A stretch of DNA of 64,000 nt from Myotis daubentonii (GCF_963259705.1 NC_081844.1:22739715-22803714), one strand, 5' to 3'. Positions 33,901 through 44,800 are shown, counted from the stretch's first letter. Made by a program: numbers and translations. The notes: generated by a model not told the origin, from the sequence alone.

Positions 33901-36900
33901 CCCAAACCAGCTGGGGCCAAGAACCATCTTTGAGGGCTCAAGTGCAGACAAAAGCCTGGCCTGACATAAGCCCCCACCATTACCTCCAGCCTGGCAAGGA
34001 GCCGTGATGCTTGGCCCCCCCTGAGCTCAGGAGGACAGCTCCCGCCTTCTGTCAGCCTATCACCTGCCCCTCTAGTGTCTCTCCAGCAGGGCCGAGCTCT
34101 GCTCCCAGCCTAGACAGGCCCCGAGGCACTGCCTTTTCTGCCTGCCTAACAGCACCCCAGGCCACACATACTCCCAGGATCCCGGGATGGGCCCCAAACT
34201 CACCAGCCTGGCTCGGTCCCCGAGGCTGCAGCTGGGCACAGCGCAGCTCCTCATTGGCCTCCCGCAGTGAGTCCCGCTCAGCCAACAGCCGCTGGAGGGA
34301 AGGGGTGCAAGACACCACTTGAGGCCCACTCGAGTGGGCTACCCCATGATGGATGGGGGGGGGAGGGGGGCTTGTGTGGTAGGACCTCAGCCTCACCTCT
34401 TTCTCCTTTGTTACCAACTCATACTTTTCCTCCAGATTGCGGCACTCAAATAGCCATTTTTCAGCCTTCATGGCCTCCTCCTGCTGCTGGCTCTGCAATT
34501 CCTGAACCTGAACAGGGGGGAGGTGTAAGGGTGGCAGAGTGGAAGAGGGGCAGGGACTGAGTTCAAGGTAAAGGACAGGGCCCTGGCTGGTGGCTCAGTG
34601 GTTAGAGCATCGGCCCCAGCACTGAAGGGGCTCAGGTTTGACTCCCGGTCAAGGGCACATAAGTGGGTTGCGATTTGCTCCCTGCCTCCCGTTGGGGCAC
34701 GTGCAGGAGGCAATCGGTCGATGTGTCTCTCTTACATCGATGTTTCTCTCCCCTCTTCCCTTCCTCCCTCCCACTATCTCTGAAAAGCAATGGAAAAAAT
34801 GTCCTCAGGTGAGGATTAAAAAAAAAATAAAAGGGTGCCCGGCGTGGCTCAGTGGTTGTGTCAACCTATGAACCAGGAGGCCACAGTTTGATTCCCAGTC
34901 AGGGCACATGCCTGGGTTGCGAGCTCAATCCCCAGTGGGGACATGCAGGAGGCAGCCAATCAATGATTCTCTTTCATCATTGATGTTTCTATCTCTCCCT
35001 CTCCCTTCCTCTCTGAATTTTTTTTTTTAATTTTTTTAAGGTGTTAAGGTGAAGGGGCAGGGCCAGAGGACCCAGCCTCAAAGAATTGGAGGGGCTGAGC
35101 TTCAGATAAGGAGCAAGGCCCAAAACCTAGAGAGCAGCTGGCCTGCCTAAAGGGCGTGACCATATATTTCAACAATAGAGACCACTCATCTCTAAGGGGC
35201 TGAGCACCACGTGAGGGTCCCCAAAGTGAAGGGAGTGAGCCGTGAGGCCCAGATACAGGTACAGGCTCCCAGGCACCCCAGCCCCTGCTGCACCTGCAGC
35301 CGCTGCGTCTCCAGCTGGGCGCGCAGCGAGCCAGCCCTGCGCAACTCCTCCTCCAGCTGCCGCGTGCGCTCTGCGTGGCCAGCGTTGCGCTCCTCCAGCT
35401 GCCGCACCTGCCTCCGCAGCTCCCTGAGCTCTCCCAGGCGGCTCCGGCAGCTGCTCAGCGTGGCCTCTAGCTGCCCAGCACGCTCCGAGGACTGTCTGGG
35501 GGAGGGGGCAAGTGGGAGAGGTGGCTGGGATCTGAAGTCAGGGTTTAGCTAGGACACAATGCCCTCAAGGCAGAAGGGATGTCGGCCTGGGGGCATTTGA
35601 GTTAGAGATGGTGGGTTTGAAGATCACGGTCAGCCTGGGCCTGGTGCTGTTGGGGGTTGTTAGGGGGCATAAAGGGAGCCTAAGTGTCAATGCTAGCCAG
35701 AGCCATAATCAGGGATGCTCAGAGGTGGCACTGTGGTGGGGACACAGAATGGCTGTGGGGTTACAGGGAAAATGATGGGGGCCCAGAGGGATGGAGGAGC
35801 CCCAAGGACACTTTGTAGTCACGAGGTGACTGAGGGGCTGATGTGAGCACTGTGGGTGCAGGGGCGATGGTGGGGCCATGGGAGAGCTTTGGGGCGAGAG
35901 CACTATGAGGTCCTTGAACTTACTTTAACATTACAGAAGTGGGGCCCCGGGGGAGCCCTTTGAGGTTACAGAAGGCACAGTGAGGTCGAGGGAGGGGGCG
36001 AGTGCTGTGGGGGCCCACTAAGCACAAAGGGGTTGCCAGGGTACTGTGGAGTCACGTAGAGTCCTGTCATGGGGGGCCCAATGGGAATTACAAGGGATGG
36101 CAAGATTGCTGCACTGCGGGGTCCTGGAGGGCACCATGGATCCTGAGGCATGGGCTGGGGAACCCTGGCCAGATTGCTCAGTTAGAGCATCGTCCTGATG
36201 CACCAAGGTTTCGGGTTTGATCCCCGGTCAGGACAACCAGTGAAAGCATGAATGAGTAGAACAACAAACATTGATGTTTCGATGTTCTTTCTCGCTCTAA
36301 AAAAATAAGATAAGACCCAGAATGATGTAGTGGGATCTGGGGAGCATTGTGGGGGGCTTGGGCTTGCTGTGATCACAGGGATGCTATGAGGTCTGGGTGA
36401 TACGACATGGGATAACAGGGGGACGCTGGGTGGGTCCTGGGAGACACCATGGATCCAGGGGGCTTGGTGATATCCAGAGGACGTGGCAGAGTCCAGAACA
36501 GGGCAGTGGGGTTTAGGATGGCATGGAGTCTAGAGGGCATTATGGGGTCTACTGGGCATTTCAGGGTTACAGAGATACTGTGGCATCAGAGGGGCACTCT
36601 GGCAATGGGGGTGTGTGGTGGGGACCAGAGACCCACCACTCACCGCAGTTCATCCATCTCATCCTTCAGGGCCTGTGCCTCCTGGGCCAGGCTGGTCAGG
36701 GCCTGGTTCCGCTGCTGTAGCTCAGTGACCTCCCGCTCCAGCTCCACGCACCGCAGATGATCATCCTCCCTGCTGCTCTCCAGCCTGGGGGGTGGGGTGG
36801 GCATGTGAGGGAACCGCACCCCCCCCCCCGACCCCTGACCTGCCTGGCCCCAGCCCCAGCAGCCCACACCTGAAGTTCTCTTCCTGCAGCTGCTCCAGCT

Positions 36901-39900
36901 GGGACTGTAGCAGCAGCAGCTTCTTGGCAGTGAGGCCCATGGCGACCTCGCCCTCTGGCTGGCCCACCCGCTGCCGCAGCACTGCGTTCTCCTGCGCCAG
37001 GCTCTGCTTCTCCTCTGACAGGAGCACCAGCTGTGGGCAGGGGGTGCAGTGAGCTAGAGCTGAGAAGGGGGCTATGCAAGATAACCCTGCCCTAGAGGCA
37101 CCTGTCCCCACCTCAGCCCCACCTGCCGCTCCAGGTCCAGACAGCGCTGCCGCAGCTCATCCCCCTCGTCAGCCTCCTCGCTCAGGAAGTAGTACCTGCG
37201 GGACTGATAGGGGGGCGGCAAGGAACTCAGGAATGGAGGGGAGGAGACTGGGGAAGGAGGCTGGGATCTCTAGGGGCAGAGAGGAGGGATTCAAGAAACC
37301 CTCAGGATCTAGGAGAAAGCTGGGACCTCAGGATCCAGGAGGAAGGTCGTTTGGGAATCCTGGGTACCCAGGAAAAGAGGCTAGGCCCCTGAGGGATGGG
37401 GGTGGTTTTCAGGCTCAAACACAAGCCCCTCCTGCTCAGGCAGCTCAGAGAATCAGTAATGGGGTTGGTACCCTAACCAGGTGCCCCACCCCTTACCTGG
37501 CTGTCAAAGTTCCCATATGTCTCCTGTGACAGGGCATCAGGGGTGTCTTTGACCATGAGCTGGAGGGAAATGGGGTGGTGCTGAGATGAGCTGGGCCCTC
37601 TGAGGGCAGCCTTCAAGGCCTCCATGATCCATCCTGAGAACCTCTCCATCCCCCTGTCCCCAAAGCCATTTCTCCCTATAATCCCACCCTACAGGCTGCC
37701 CCCTGCCAGGGTCCAACACACAGGGAAGACTGGCCCTGTGACTGTGACTTAGAGCTGGGAGGGGCTGGCAGATATGAGACAGGGAAATCCGGCCAGTGCC
37801 CTTCCCTGCAGCTCCTTGCCATGTTGGGCACCCCCTCCTACCTCCTGGATGGCTTCCATCACCACATGCTGAACCGATTCCTCCAGCGTCATAATCCTCT
37901 GGATGTGCTCTGGGGGTCAAGGTTGAGGAGACTGAGATTGGGGAGGAGGATTTCCTCGGGTTTTCCCCTAGGGACCCCCTAACCCCCATACCCTGCTTTT
38001 TCTCGCAACTGATGGCACAGCCCAGCACCAGCTGAAGCAGCTTGCCGAGCTCTCCAGGGTCTGAGAACTGGCCAATGAGGCTCACATCTGGGAGGTGCTG
38101 CTCCAAAATGGGATGTCCTAGGACCTGAGGACAGGTGGGAGGAGGGGTGGGTGGGTGGGTGGGTGGGTGAGTGTCAGGGGCTCACAGACTCGTCTCTGCC
38201 TCCCAATACAACCCCCTAAATCCCTTTACAGTTACTCACATCCTGGGAGTACTCCACCAGGCTCTGTAAGATTATCTTCAGATTGCTGACCTGAGGAGAG
38301 ACAAGGAATTTGATCATGAGCTGGAGGGAAATGGGGTGGCGCTGAGATGAGCCGGGCCCTCTGAGGGCAGCCTTCAAGGCCTCCATGATCCACCTTGAGA
38401 CCCGCTCTATCCCCCTGTCCCCAAAGCCATTTCTCCTATAATCCCACCCTACAGGCTGCCCCCCTCCAGATCCCCCCCAGAAGGGGCCAGGCAACCCTCA
38501 CCCTGAATCTATCTTCCCCATCCTTTTTTTTTTTTTCCACCTCCCCTGCCAATCCCTGGTCATCTCATCCTGTTTGGCCTCATTCTCCGTCTGAATGTCC
38601 CTTCTCCTAGGCCTGGTCTGCCTGCCTGCCTTTTTTATCCACCTGCTCATCTTGTTCCCATGTCCCCAGAATCCAATCACTTATCACCGTCTGTCCCACC
38701 ACCCTTTGGCCCCAGCCACTGTTATCTCTTCCCTGAATTACTGCATCAGCCCTACCCCAGCTTCCACTTTCCATTCCTCTGGAAGCAGTCAGGGGGAGCT
38801 TTTTCAAGCCCAAGCCAGGGTGTGTCTTTTCCTTTTCTAAAACCCTTCCTTGGCTTTGCACGGCACTTAGAATCCACCGCCCTGCCCCAGCCCACCGGGC
38901 CCCTGATGCTCTCACATACCATCCTTTGCTTCCTGTTCAGACTCCTCTACCATTCCTCAGTCACACCAAGCTCATTCCCAACTCAGAGCCTTTGCACTTG
39001 CTGTTCCCTAGCCTGGAATACCGTTCCCCCAAATGTTACGCGGAGATCAGCCGATCTGGAGTGACCGTCCACCAACCCCCAGTTGTTCTCACTCCTGGCC
39101 TGCTTTATTGTTTTCACACAACATATTGCCACTGGAAGTCAACATTTATGTTCGTGCGTGCGGGTTTTTGTTATTCCTTGTTGCATGCCCAGGCCTGCTC
39201 CATAGATGAATGGAATAAAGTTGGCTGATCACATCTATCCCACTTCCTAACCAGGTCTGTCTGTCCACCGCCCAGGAAATATGTCTATCTGACCCTTCTC
39301 AGGTCATCTCTTCACCAGTCTGAACCCAGGAGAGTCCACCTATCACCTTCAGCCTCCCGCTGGGACCTGGGTCTTCTGAGATGCGCTGGAGCCAGGCCTC
39401 GTTGAACCAGGAAGGGTCTCTGGAGGTGAGAAGGTGGAATGAGCTGCTGGGAGACCTTTCTGGGGCCCTCCCCCTCAGCCTCACTCACATCTGGTTCAGC
39501 ACATAGGCTATGGCCAGGCCACTGCTCAGGTCCTGGGGGCTGGCACAGGGGGATGGGACGGGGAACGTCTGCAACTGTGGGGAAGAGCAGAGCGCAACAG
39601 GCAGCGTCAGGGCCTGGGTCACTGAGCCACTCCCCTTTGCAGACTTTGTCGGTCAGCGTGAACTTCACACAGTTGAGCTTGCACGGTTGAACAGGAGCTG
39701 GCCTGTTGCTTCACAGGCCAGGTCCTTGGGGGAGTGACCTCTGCTCACCTGGGACCGGAGGGGGCGTGGCCTCACTTCACCTCCGTCCCACCAACCTCCC
39801 GGGACCAAGCGAAGGCGGAACCAAATCACCCGCTCCCACAGGCGACGGGTCACGAGGCCAGCTCACCTGTGCCCCGGCCCCACGTGACCCAGTAACGAAG

Positions 39901-40145
39901 GGGCGGGACCTCACCTGTCCTGTCCACGCAGACCTTCTACGTGACAGGGGCGGGTGCTCAGGCCAGAGTCCAACGGCCCAGCAAGCCGACGACCCCCTTC
40001 CTCCTCCCAGCCCCAGGACGAAAGGTGAGCCGAGCCAAGGCCGGGCCCCCGGGCGGCAAGAACGGGCGCTCACCTGCCCCTGGCCCCACCCCCGACCTAC
40101 CCAGGTGAACAGAGACACACATAGTTCGGCCTTGTCCACGCTCAT
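28839..40145 (-). CDS. HOOK2: HOOK2, dynein-dynactin activating adaptor
   Basis: Exons in transcript order: 40101-40145, 39489-39574, 39347-39419, 38240-38290, 37992-38124, 37842-37909, 37497-37559, 37123-37203, 36870-37030, 36644-36784, 35294-35495, 34397-34507, 34204-34291, 33509-33578, 32720-32857, 32523-32610, 32425-32430 (6 nt), 32292-32326, 29718-29800, 29536-29639, 29209-29319, 29069-29140, 28839-28988. They join to 719 residues, the length of the long human isoform. HOOK2 links cargo and the centrosome to dynein. Residues 1 to about 165 are the Hook domain (SVDKAELC, DPSWFNEAWL, EYSQDV, VLGCAISCEKKQ), which binds dynein light intermediate chain. About 170-650 is coiled coil rich in L, E, Q and R (RQLEERNAGHAERTRQLEEE). 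The C terminus (EKLLISAWYNM to RPADKH) is the cargo-binding end. Introns hold SINEs, a hAT element, L2 and a local duplication. A NAGNAG acceptor precedes exon 29536-29639. Confidence 0.95.
30063..30272. mobile_element. hAT MITE in a HOOK2 intron
   Basis: Ends CAGGGGTGGGCAAACTTTTT and TTTGCCCACGGCTG, interior ATCATTACATAAAAGGATAC. Flanks CTCTAGAG (30055-30062) and GACTAGAG (30273-30280) agree at 6 of 8 bases and fit the hAT TCTAGA target preference. Confidence 0.8.
30890..30945. repeat. (GT)n(AT)n compound microsatellite
   Basis: About 12 GT units followed by about 17 AT units, next to an inverted SINE. Confidence 0.95.
30946..31110 (-). repeat. SINE fragment
   Basis: Reverse SINE: CCTCATCCAAGGATATGTTT to CTTAGCCACCTGGCCAGGAC. 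Confidence 0.8.
31316..31539 (+). repeat. Young VES SINE with 15-bp duplication
   Basis: AAATAAATGATTGTC repeats at 31301-31315 and 31540-31554 around a near-consensus VES copy in a HOOK2 intron, antisense to the gene. Confidence 0.93.
31816..32034 (+). repeat. Young VES SINE with 15-bp duplication
   Basis: AAAAAGTAAAAGATG flanks it at 31801-31815 and 32035-32049. It lies antisense in the same HOOK2 intron, about 260 bp from exon 32292-32326. Confidence 0.93.
32425..32430 (-). other. HOOK2: HOOK2 6-nt microexon (TCCATT, Ser-Ile)
   Basis: On the minus strand the six bases lie between a TGCAG acceptor (32431 onward), preceded by a CTAAT branch-like motif and a CTCTTTTCTTTCCCC tract, and a consensus GTAAGT donor (32419-32424). 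Inclusion adds Ser-Ile after GGKSED and brings HOOK2 to 719 residues; skipping gives 717. Human HOOK2 isoforms of 719 and 717 residues are known to me, which supports a real alternative microexon. Confidence 0.8.
33660..33916 (-). repeat. VES-related SINE, long form
   Basis: Reverse SINE with near-identical flanks CCAAGAATCCTCTTT (33645-33659) and CCAAGAACCATCTTT (33917-33931), 13 of 15 matching. Confidence 0.87.
34580..34832 (+). repeat. VES-related SINE, long form
   Basis: CCCTGGCTGGTGGCTCAGTG head, TCGATGTGTCTCTCTTACAT, tail GCAATGGAAAAAATGTCCTC. Confidence 0.85.
34835..35039 (+). repeat. VES-family SINE
   Basis: GCCCGGCGTGGCTCAGTGGT head, CAACCTATGAACCAGGAGGC, directly after the preceding SINE. 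Confidence 0.83.
36162..36315 (+). repeat. Short tRNA-derived SINE (CACCAAGGTTT subtype)
   Basis: CCCTGGCCAGATTGCTCAGT head, TGATGCACCAAGGTTTCGGG, GAATGAGTAGAACAACAAAC. Confidence 0.8.
37548..37708 (-). repeat. HOOK2: Source copy of a local HOOK2 duplication
   Basis: Covers the last ~150 nt of intron 6 and the first 12 nt of exon 7. It is about 94% identical to 38309-38469 in the same orientation (roughly nine differences). The copy here carries the real exon 7 acceptor. Confidence 0.9.
38145..38168 (+). repeat. (GGGT)n microsatellite in HOOK2 intron 4
   Basis: About six tandem GGGT units, 20 bp upstream (in transcript sense) of the exon 37992-38124 acceptor. In the transcript it reads as a C-rich tract. 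Confidence 0.95.
38309..38469 (-). repeat. HOOK2: Duplicate copy with decoy splice acceptor, HOOK2 intron 3
   Basis: Repeats the intron 6/exon 7 junction of HOOK2 just upstream of exon 4. It keeps the TTTCCCTCCAG acceptor, now at 38321-38323, 30 nt before the normal exon 4 acceptor. Use of the decoy would add ten in-frame residues LMIKFLVSPQ. Confidence 0.88.
38640..39230 (+). repeat. LINE L2 in HOOK2 intron 3 (antisense to gene)
   Basis: AGCCTTTGCACTTGCTGTTC, TAGCCTGGAATACCGTTCCC and AAAACCCTTCCTTGGCTTTG are L2 3' signatures. Confidence 0.7.
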
Positions 40146-40149
40146 GGCT

Positions 40150-40480
40150 CCCGATCGGATTCGACCCCGGCCGCGGAGCCCGGCCACCGCAGCCTCCTCC
40201 AGGTCCGCCACCAGCGAGCGCCCGCAACCTCGACCTCCCGCTCGGCCTAGAGCGCCGCCCCGCCCCGCCCCGCCCCCTAGGCGCCAGGCCCCGCCCCGGA
40301 CACGTGATCGCCTCGCGGCGCCCTCTCAAGCCTCCAGGGCTGCCATCTTGGTTCCGGGCAGCGTTCGGGCGCCCGCCCTGCCGCTAGGGGTCAGTCTGCG
40401 CCAACCTTGCGCTTCCGGTGTCACCCTGCTCTTCAGAGCGGGGAATGAGGGGGAATAGCGGGGATCTCAGGATCGTGCCT
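40150..40480 (-). promoter_or_regulatory. HOOK2: HOOK2 CpG-island promoter
   Basis: Dense CpG with GCCCCGCCC Sp1-type boxes (40255-40300), a CACGTG E-box (about 40300-40305) and a YY1 motif CCAAGATGGC on the minus strand (40342-40351). The HOOK2 ATG is at 40145. Confidence 0.65.
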
Positions 40481-40899
40481 CAGCCTCCCTTCGGCCGGGA
40501 GAAATCCTGCTGTCTGCGCGGGGAAGGGGCAGCCATTACACATCCTTTGGACCTGGAGCGGGGGGCCTCAGAGGGGGTCTGTCTTCCTGGTGGAGGTGCC
40601 TCGGGAGGCGTGTCCGGGGTAGATGAGGGGACATGGATGTGGTCCTAGGTCGAGGACAGGGTGATTTAGCCAGACAGCGTCCTGGTGGTGATGGACAAAC
40701 ACACTTGCGCAGCCTGGATCCGTCCTCCACGGGGCTCCCCCGCACCTTCACCTTCCCGAGCTCCGGGCAGGGGTCCTCGGGTCTCAAAGCCCAGGCCAGG
40801 CCGCCCGGGTCCCCGCCCACCAGGGGGCGCTCAGGCCGCAGGAAGGCGGCCTAGGGCGGGGGCTCAAAGGACAGAACCAGAGCAGTTAACAATGCAATC

Positions 40900-41050
40900 G
40901 CAGCCACCATCTATTGAGTGCCTACAGTATACAGTCCCTGCGCTTCGCGATTTTCGTATGTAAGCGGCTGGATTCTCCCCGGGACTCTAGATGGCAAGTG
41001 GTGTTTTAATTCTCGGTTCACCGGCGGGGAAACAGAGGCGCTGGGTGGAC
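40900..41050 (-). repeat. MIR SINE inside a CpG-rich region
   Basis: ACCATCTATTGAGTGCCTAC and the later GGGGAAACAGAGGCGCTGG are reverse MIR, with several CpGs preserved. Confidence 0.6.
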
Positions 41051-41600
41051 CCGGCTTCGGGAGGAGCGGTAGAGCCGGCGCCCGCCGACGCCCGAGTTCT
41101 CCGAAAGCCCCTCCCCCCGGGGCGGGCGACATAACGAGCAGTAATTAGAGGTTATTAGCTGTACCCGGAGGGGAGGGCGGGCTCTGCTTCGGGGCTGGGT
41201 CTAGGTCTGAGGGGAGGGGCGCTGATCCCGGCAACGCAGAGTCCGGCTCCGCCTGCCCTGCCGCGGAGCGGGTTCGGCAGGATGACCGCAGCCCCCACGC
41301 CGCTTCGCACAAACACGCACTCTGCCGCCAGACACGCGGCCCCGGCCCACTGAGATGCGCAGCCGCGCGCACCCACTCGGAGGCTCGTCCACACCCCCAC
41401 GTCCCCTTCCCGTGTTGTTTTCAGCCTCCAGCCCCTGGGAGCTGGGGGGGTTAGGGTAGGAGGGGGAGCGGGGGGAAGGGCACCGGGGCCCGCAGGCTGC
41501 ACTGGCTTCCGGACCCGGCGGCCTTCCGGCGGGCGTGGGAACCGCTGCGGCTGGCTCCGGCATCCCGCACCCACCGGGGGAAAGGGTGCCGCCAATAGGG
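41050..41600. promoter_or_regulatory. Orphan CpG island between HOOK2 and JUNB
   Basis: High CpG density with no recognised gene start, about 1 kb from the HOOK2 promoter. Open frames here are not conserved proteins I recognise. Confidence 0.45.
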
Positions 41601-43080
41601 GGAAATGGGCCATCCTGGCCCCGGGTAGAAGTGGAAGATGAGCCAGGAACTAGGGCTGTTGCTGAACGAGGATGGGGGCTGGAGGGTGGGAGTGTTGGTG
41701 AGAGGACCTGGTTGCCTAATGTTTGGGGACATACTGGAATCACCATATATTTAGGTTGGGGTCCCCAATGTTCACAAAAGCCGCAGAGATCTTGATGTTT
41801 AAGAGGAATCCGGGAATCCAAATATTTGGAGCATGGTCTTGAATTGTTCTAATGCTGATGTGATAGGATGGGCATTCTAGACAACAAGTGACCTGGATCC
41901 CCATATTTAAAGAAAGGTCCGTGTGCCATCAATTTGGGAGAGGAGCCACAACCCTCCATTTGGGGCAGCAGGACTCTCATGTTTGGGGTGCAAGGGAGCT
42001 CCAACGTTGGCAGAGAAGAGCAGTGATTGCTATAATGGGATGCAGAGTGTCATATTGTTGGGGATCAATGAAAGAGGTCAAAAGCCCTCATTTTGTGGCA
42101 GGGGCTCTGTATTTGGGGGAAGGATGCAACACCCCACTTTTGGTGGGGGAAGTCCCCCAAGTGTGGGGATGGCCTGGAGACCCCCATTTCATAGGGACAG
42201 AGTGTACAGGTCTGGGCCAGCAGCCCCCAGCTAGTTTGGGGACCCCACCCCCTCCTGTTTCCAGGAACAGCTGGGCCCAGCCTGTGAAGTATTGCTGGGA
42301 AGCTGGTGACTCAACCCCTCCCTGCGGCCACAGCTGGACCCCCGCCCGCACCCTCCAGCCTTCACATCTGGGCAGAGACCCAGTCATGAAGGCTGGGATG
42401 GGGACCCTGGGATCGTATAATTGGAGGATGGTGCCCTTCCCCCAGGGCTGACTACAGCTATAAGGTGGACACCATGCCACATACCATGGGGGACTCTGAC
42501 AGGCGCTCTGCACTCCAGACACATCGCTCCAGAAACTTCCATCTTGTCCCCCTCCTCACGGCTGTATGTCTGAGTCCATGTAAAGCGTGCTCACATTTTG
42601 TAGGTATGAGATGGTGGGTTTGTGATTGTATGCACATGTAGGTGTGTGTCTTGGTATGTCTTGGAGCCCTGGGAATTTTATGCATCAGGCTATCTCTGTG
42701 TGATTTGGTGATGTGTGGGATGGGGGGGGGCTGTCAGGGGCTGGGGTACATGCTCTCTATTGAGACCTTGCTTTGTGTCTATATACCTGTCTTTCTTTGT
42801 GTGAGAAGTATGTGACAACCAGTACCTCAATGTGGTTTTGGGTTGTGTTTCTGTGTGACTGTGTCCTACTTTCTATCATGTATCTTTCTGTGACAATGTG
42901 ATCCTCTCATGTGTCCTTGGCTTGTCCATGTCCCCACAATAATATGGATGTCACTGGATGTGGCCGTTGGGTTTGTCCCTGTGACCCTACTTGACTTCAT
43001 GAGCCCTGTTTGTGATGACCCTATGACAGCATGACCCTCATGGGTCTCCATGTCCAAGACTTTGTGTCTTACTTTGTCTT
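41600..43080. other. Gene-free spacer
   Basis: Ordinary unique sequence. No gene, RNA gene or clear repeat seen. Confidence 0.5.
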
Positions 43081-43302
43081 TTTAAAAAATATATATTTTT
43101 TTTATTGATCTCAGAGAGAAAGGAAGGAGAGAGATAGGAACATCAATGATGAGAGAGAATCATTGATCGGCTGCCTCATGCAAGCCCCCACCGGGGATCA
43201 AGCCGGGAACCCAGGCATGTGCCCTGATCAGGAATCGAACCTGGGACCCTCCAGTCCACAGGCTGACGCTCTGGCCACTGAACCAAACCAGCCAGGGCGT
43301 GC
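43081..43302 (-). repeat. VES-family SINE with 13-bp duplication
   Basis: CTTACTTTGTCTT flanks it at 43068-43080 and 43303-43315. The copy reads AATATATATTTTTTTTATTG through to CCACTGAACCAAACCAGCCA. Confidence 0.9.
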
Positions 43303-43429
43303 CTTACTTTGTCTTGATGGTGATGGTGTGGCTTTGTCAGAGTGCCCGTCTGTGTCTCCACCACAAACGGTGGGTGCCAGGTGTGTCTGTGTCTCTGTGA
43401 CCCCATCCCGTCCGCTGCAGGGCTGGCTG

Positions 43430-44075
43430 GGCTCTGACGGCGTTGCCACCGCGTGGCCATGTCTCCCGTCCCGGGGAGCGCGGGGGGGGGGGGCGCGCTC
43501 AAGTCACGGGACACGGCGCTCCGTGGGGACGCGATGTGCGCACACGGGGTCGGGCGCGCTGCGTCCTGCCCGGCTCTGCTGGGAAGGCTCCCGCCCCGGC
43601 TGCGGGGGCGCGTGCGTCGTGCGTGACGTGAGACACGACGGGGATCGCTGCGTGCGTGGAGCCCGACGCGGTCGTGCGTGCGAGCGAGAGCGGGGAACAG
43701 GGATGGGCTGGCTGAGTGTGCGCGTGCGGGGGCGACTGCTGGGCGCGCGGGGCAGAGCCCGGCCCCACCCGGGCCTCGGGCTCCGGGCGCGGGTGAAGCC
43801 CGGGAGGGGGGCGCCGTTAACCCCTTCCTGCCCGACCCGAAACTCGAGGCCCCTCGACGGAGCGCAGGGGCTCCCCCCGCGCCTGGGGGCCGTCCCTGCC
43901 GCGGGAGGAACCCCTGTCGAACCGAGACCCCCCCTCCGGTTACCATGGGAACTGGAGCTTTCCTCCAGACGGCTTGCCCTGTGTCCTCCGCTCCTGCGCT
44001 TCCTCCGGCTCCCTGGTCGGCAGATCACGCGCTTCCCGCTCCCGGTCTCCAGGGAAGGGGGTTGGGGTCGGCGAG
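43430..44075. promoter_or_regulatory. Orphan CpG island upstream of JUNB
   Basis: About 650 bp of dense CpG immediately left of the AP-1 cluster and 7.5 kb upstream of the JUNB start site. The long open frame across it begins inside the SINE and is not a recognised protein. More likely an enhancer or lncRNA promoter. Confidence 0.5.
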
Positions 44076-44085
44076 GCCCGGCCTG

Positions 44086-44516
44086 TGACTCAGGCCGGGC
44101 TGGTGGTCCCCTGGCCGCAGCGGACCTTGCTACCCCTTTCCTGCCCCCATGACTCACCCCTCTCGGCTTTCCCCTGGTGTGACTCAGGCCCCTGGGGAGG
44201 GGGGCTGCGGACTCTGAGACCCCCTCAAAGGGAAGGGGGCTGAGAACCAAAACCTGGGGACCTCCTGCTCTGGGGAAGGGGGTTCCCCTCTAACGGGGGG
44301 TGGGGAGGAGATGTCATCCCCTATCTGGCCCTAGCCAAGGTCACTAGGGGTTCCCCTCCCCTCTTGAATTGGCAGCCTCCCCCCACCAGGCCTCCGGGAA
44401 CCCAGCCTCGGCCCTTCCCCCACAGCCCACAGGAAGTTTTGGCAGAGCCTCTCATGGCGATGAAACGGTTAAAGCCGTTTTCTTATTCATTTCATCCAGG
44501 GGCCCCTTTTGACTCA
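44086..44516 (+). promoter_or_regulatory. Cluster of four perfect AP-1 sites
   Basis: TGACTCA occurs at 44086-44092, 44150-44156, 44180-44186 and 44510-44516, always in this orientation. An Ets-type CAGGAAGT is at about 44430. This is a likely JUNB-linked enhancer. Confidence 0.6.
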
Positions 44517-44634
44517 GAGCAAGCTGGGCGCATGCCCCCTTGAGCCGAGCCCCCTGGGGGCCCAGGTTCATACTTCACCCGACATGTACCATTTTTAGAG
44601 AGAAAAAGGAAGGCGGTTGGTGCGCTGGCTGGCA

Positions 44635-44800
44635 GTCTTGGCTGGCATACCGAGACCTGGGTTCAGATCCTGCCTCTGTTCTCCTTGCTGTCTAGGTCTG
44701 TTTTCCCACCTGAAAATGGGGGAGAGCTATGTCCAGCTCATAGTGGCATTATGGAGATTAGGTGAATAATGGATGAGATTTTGCATCCAGAGCTGGGCAC
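44635..44800 (+). repeat. MIR SINE
   Basis: GACCTGGGTTCAGATCCTGC and TTTTCCCACCTGAAAATGGG match MIR. Confidence 0.7.

Noticed and set aside
43163..44152. 329-residue open frame upstream of JUNB
   Set aside because: It begins inside a VES SINE and runs through a CpG island. The composition is Arg/Pro/Gly with no recognisable domain, which is expected when stop codons are scarce in GC-rich DNA.
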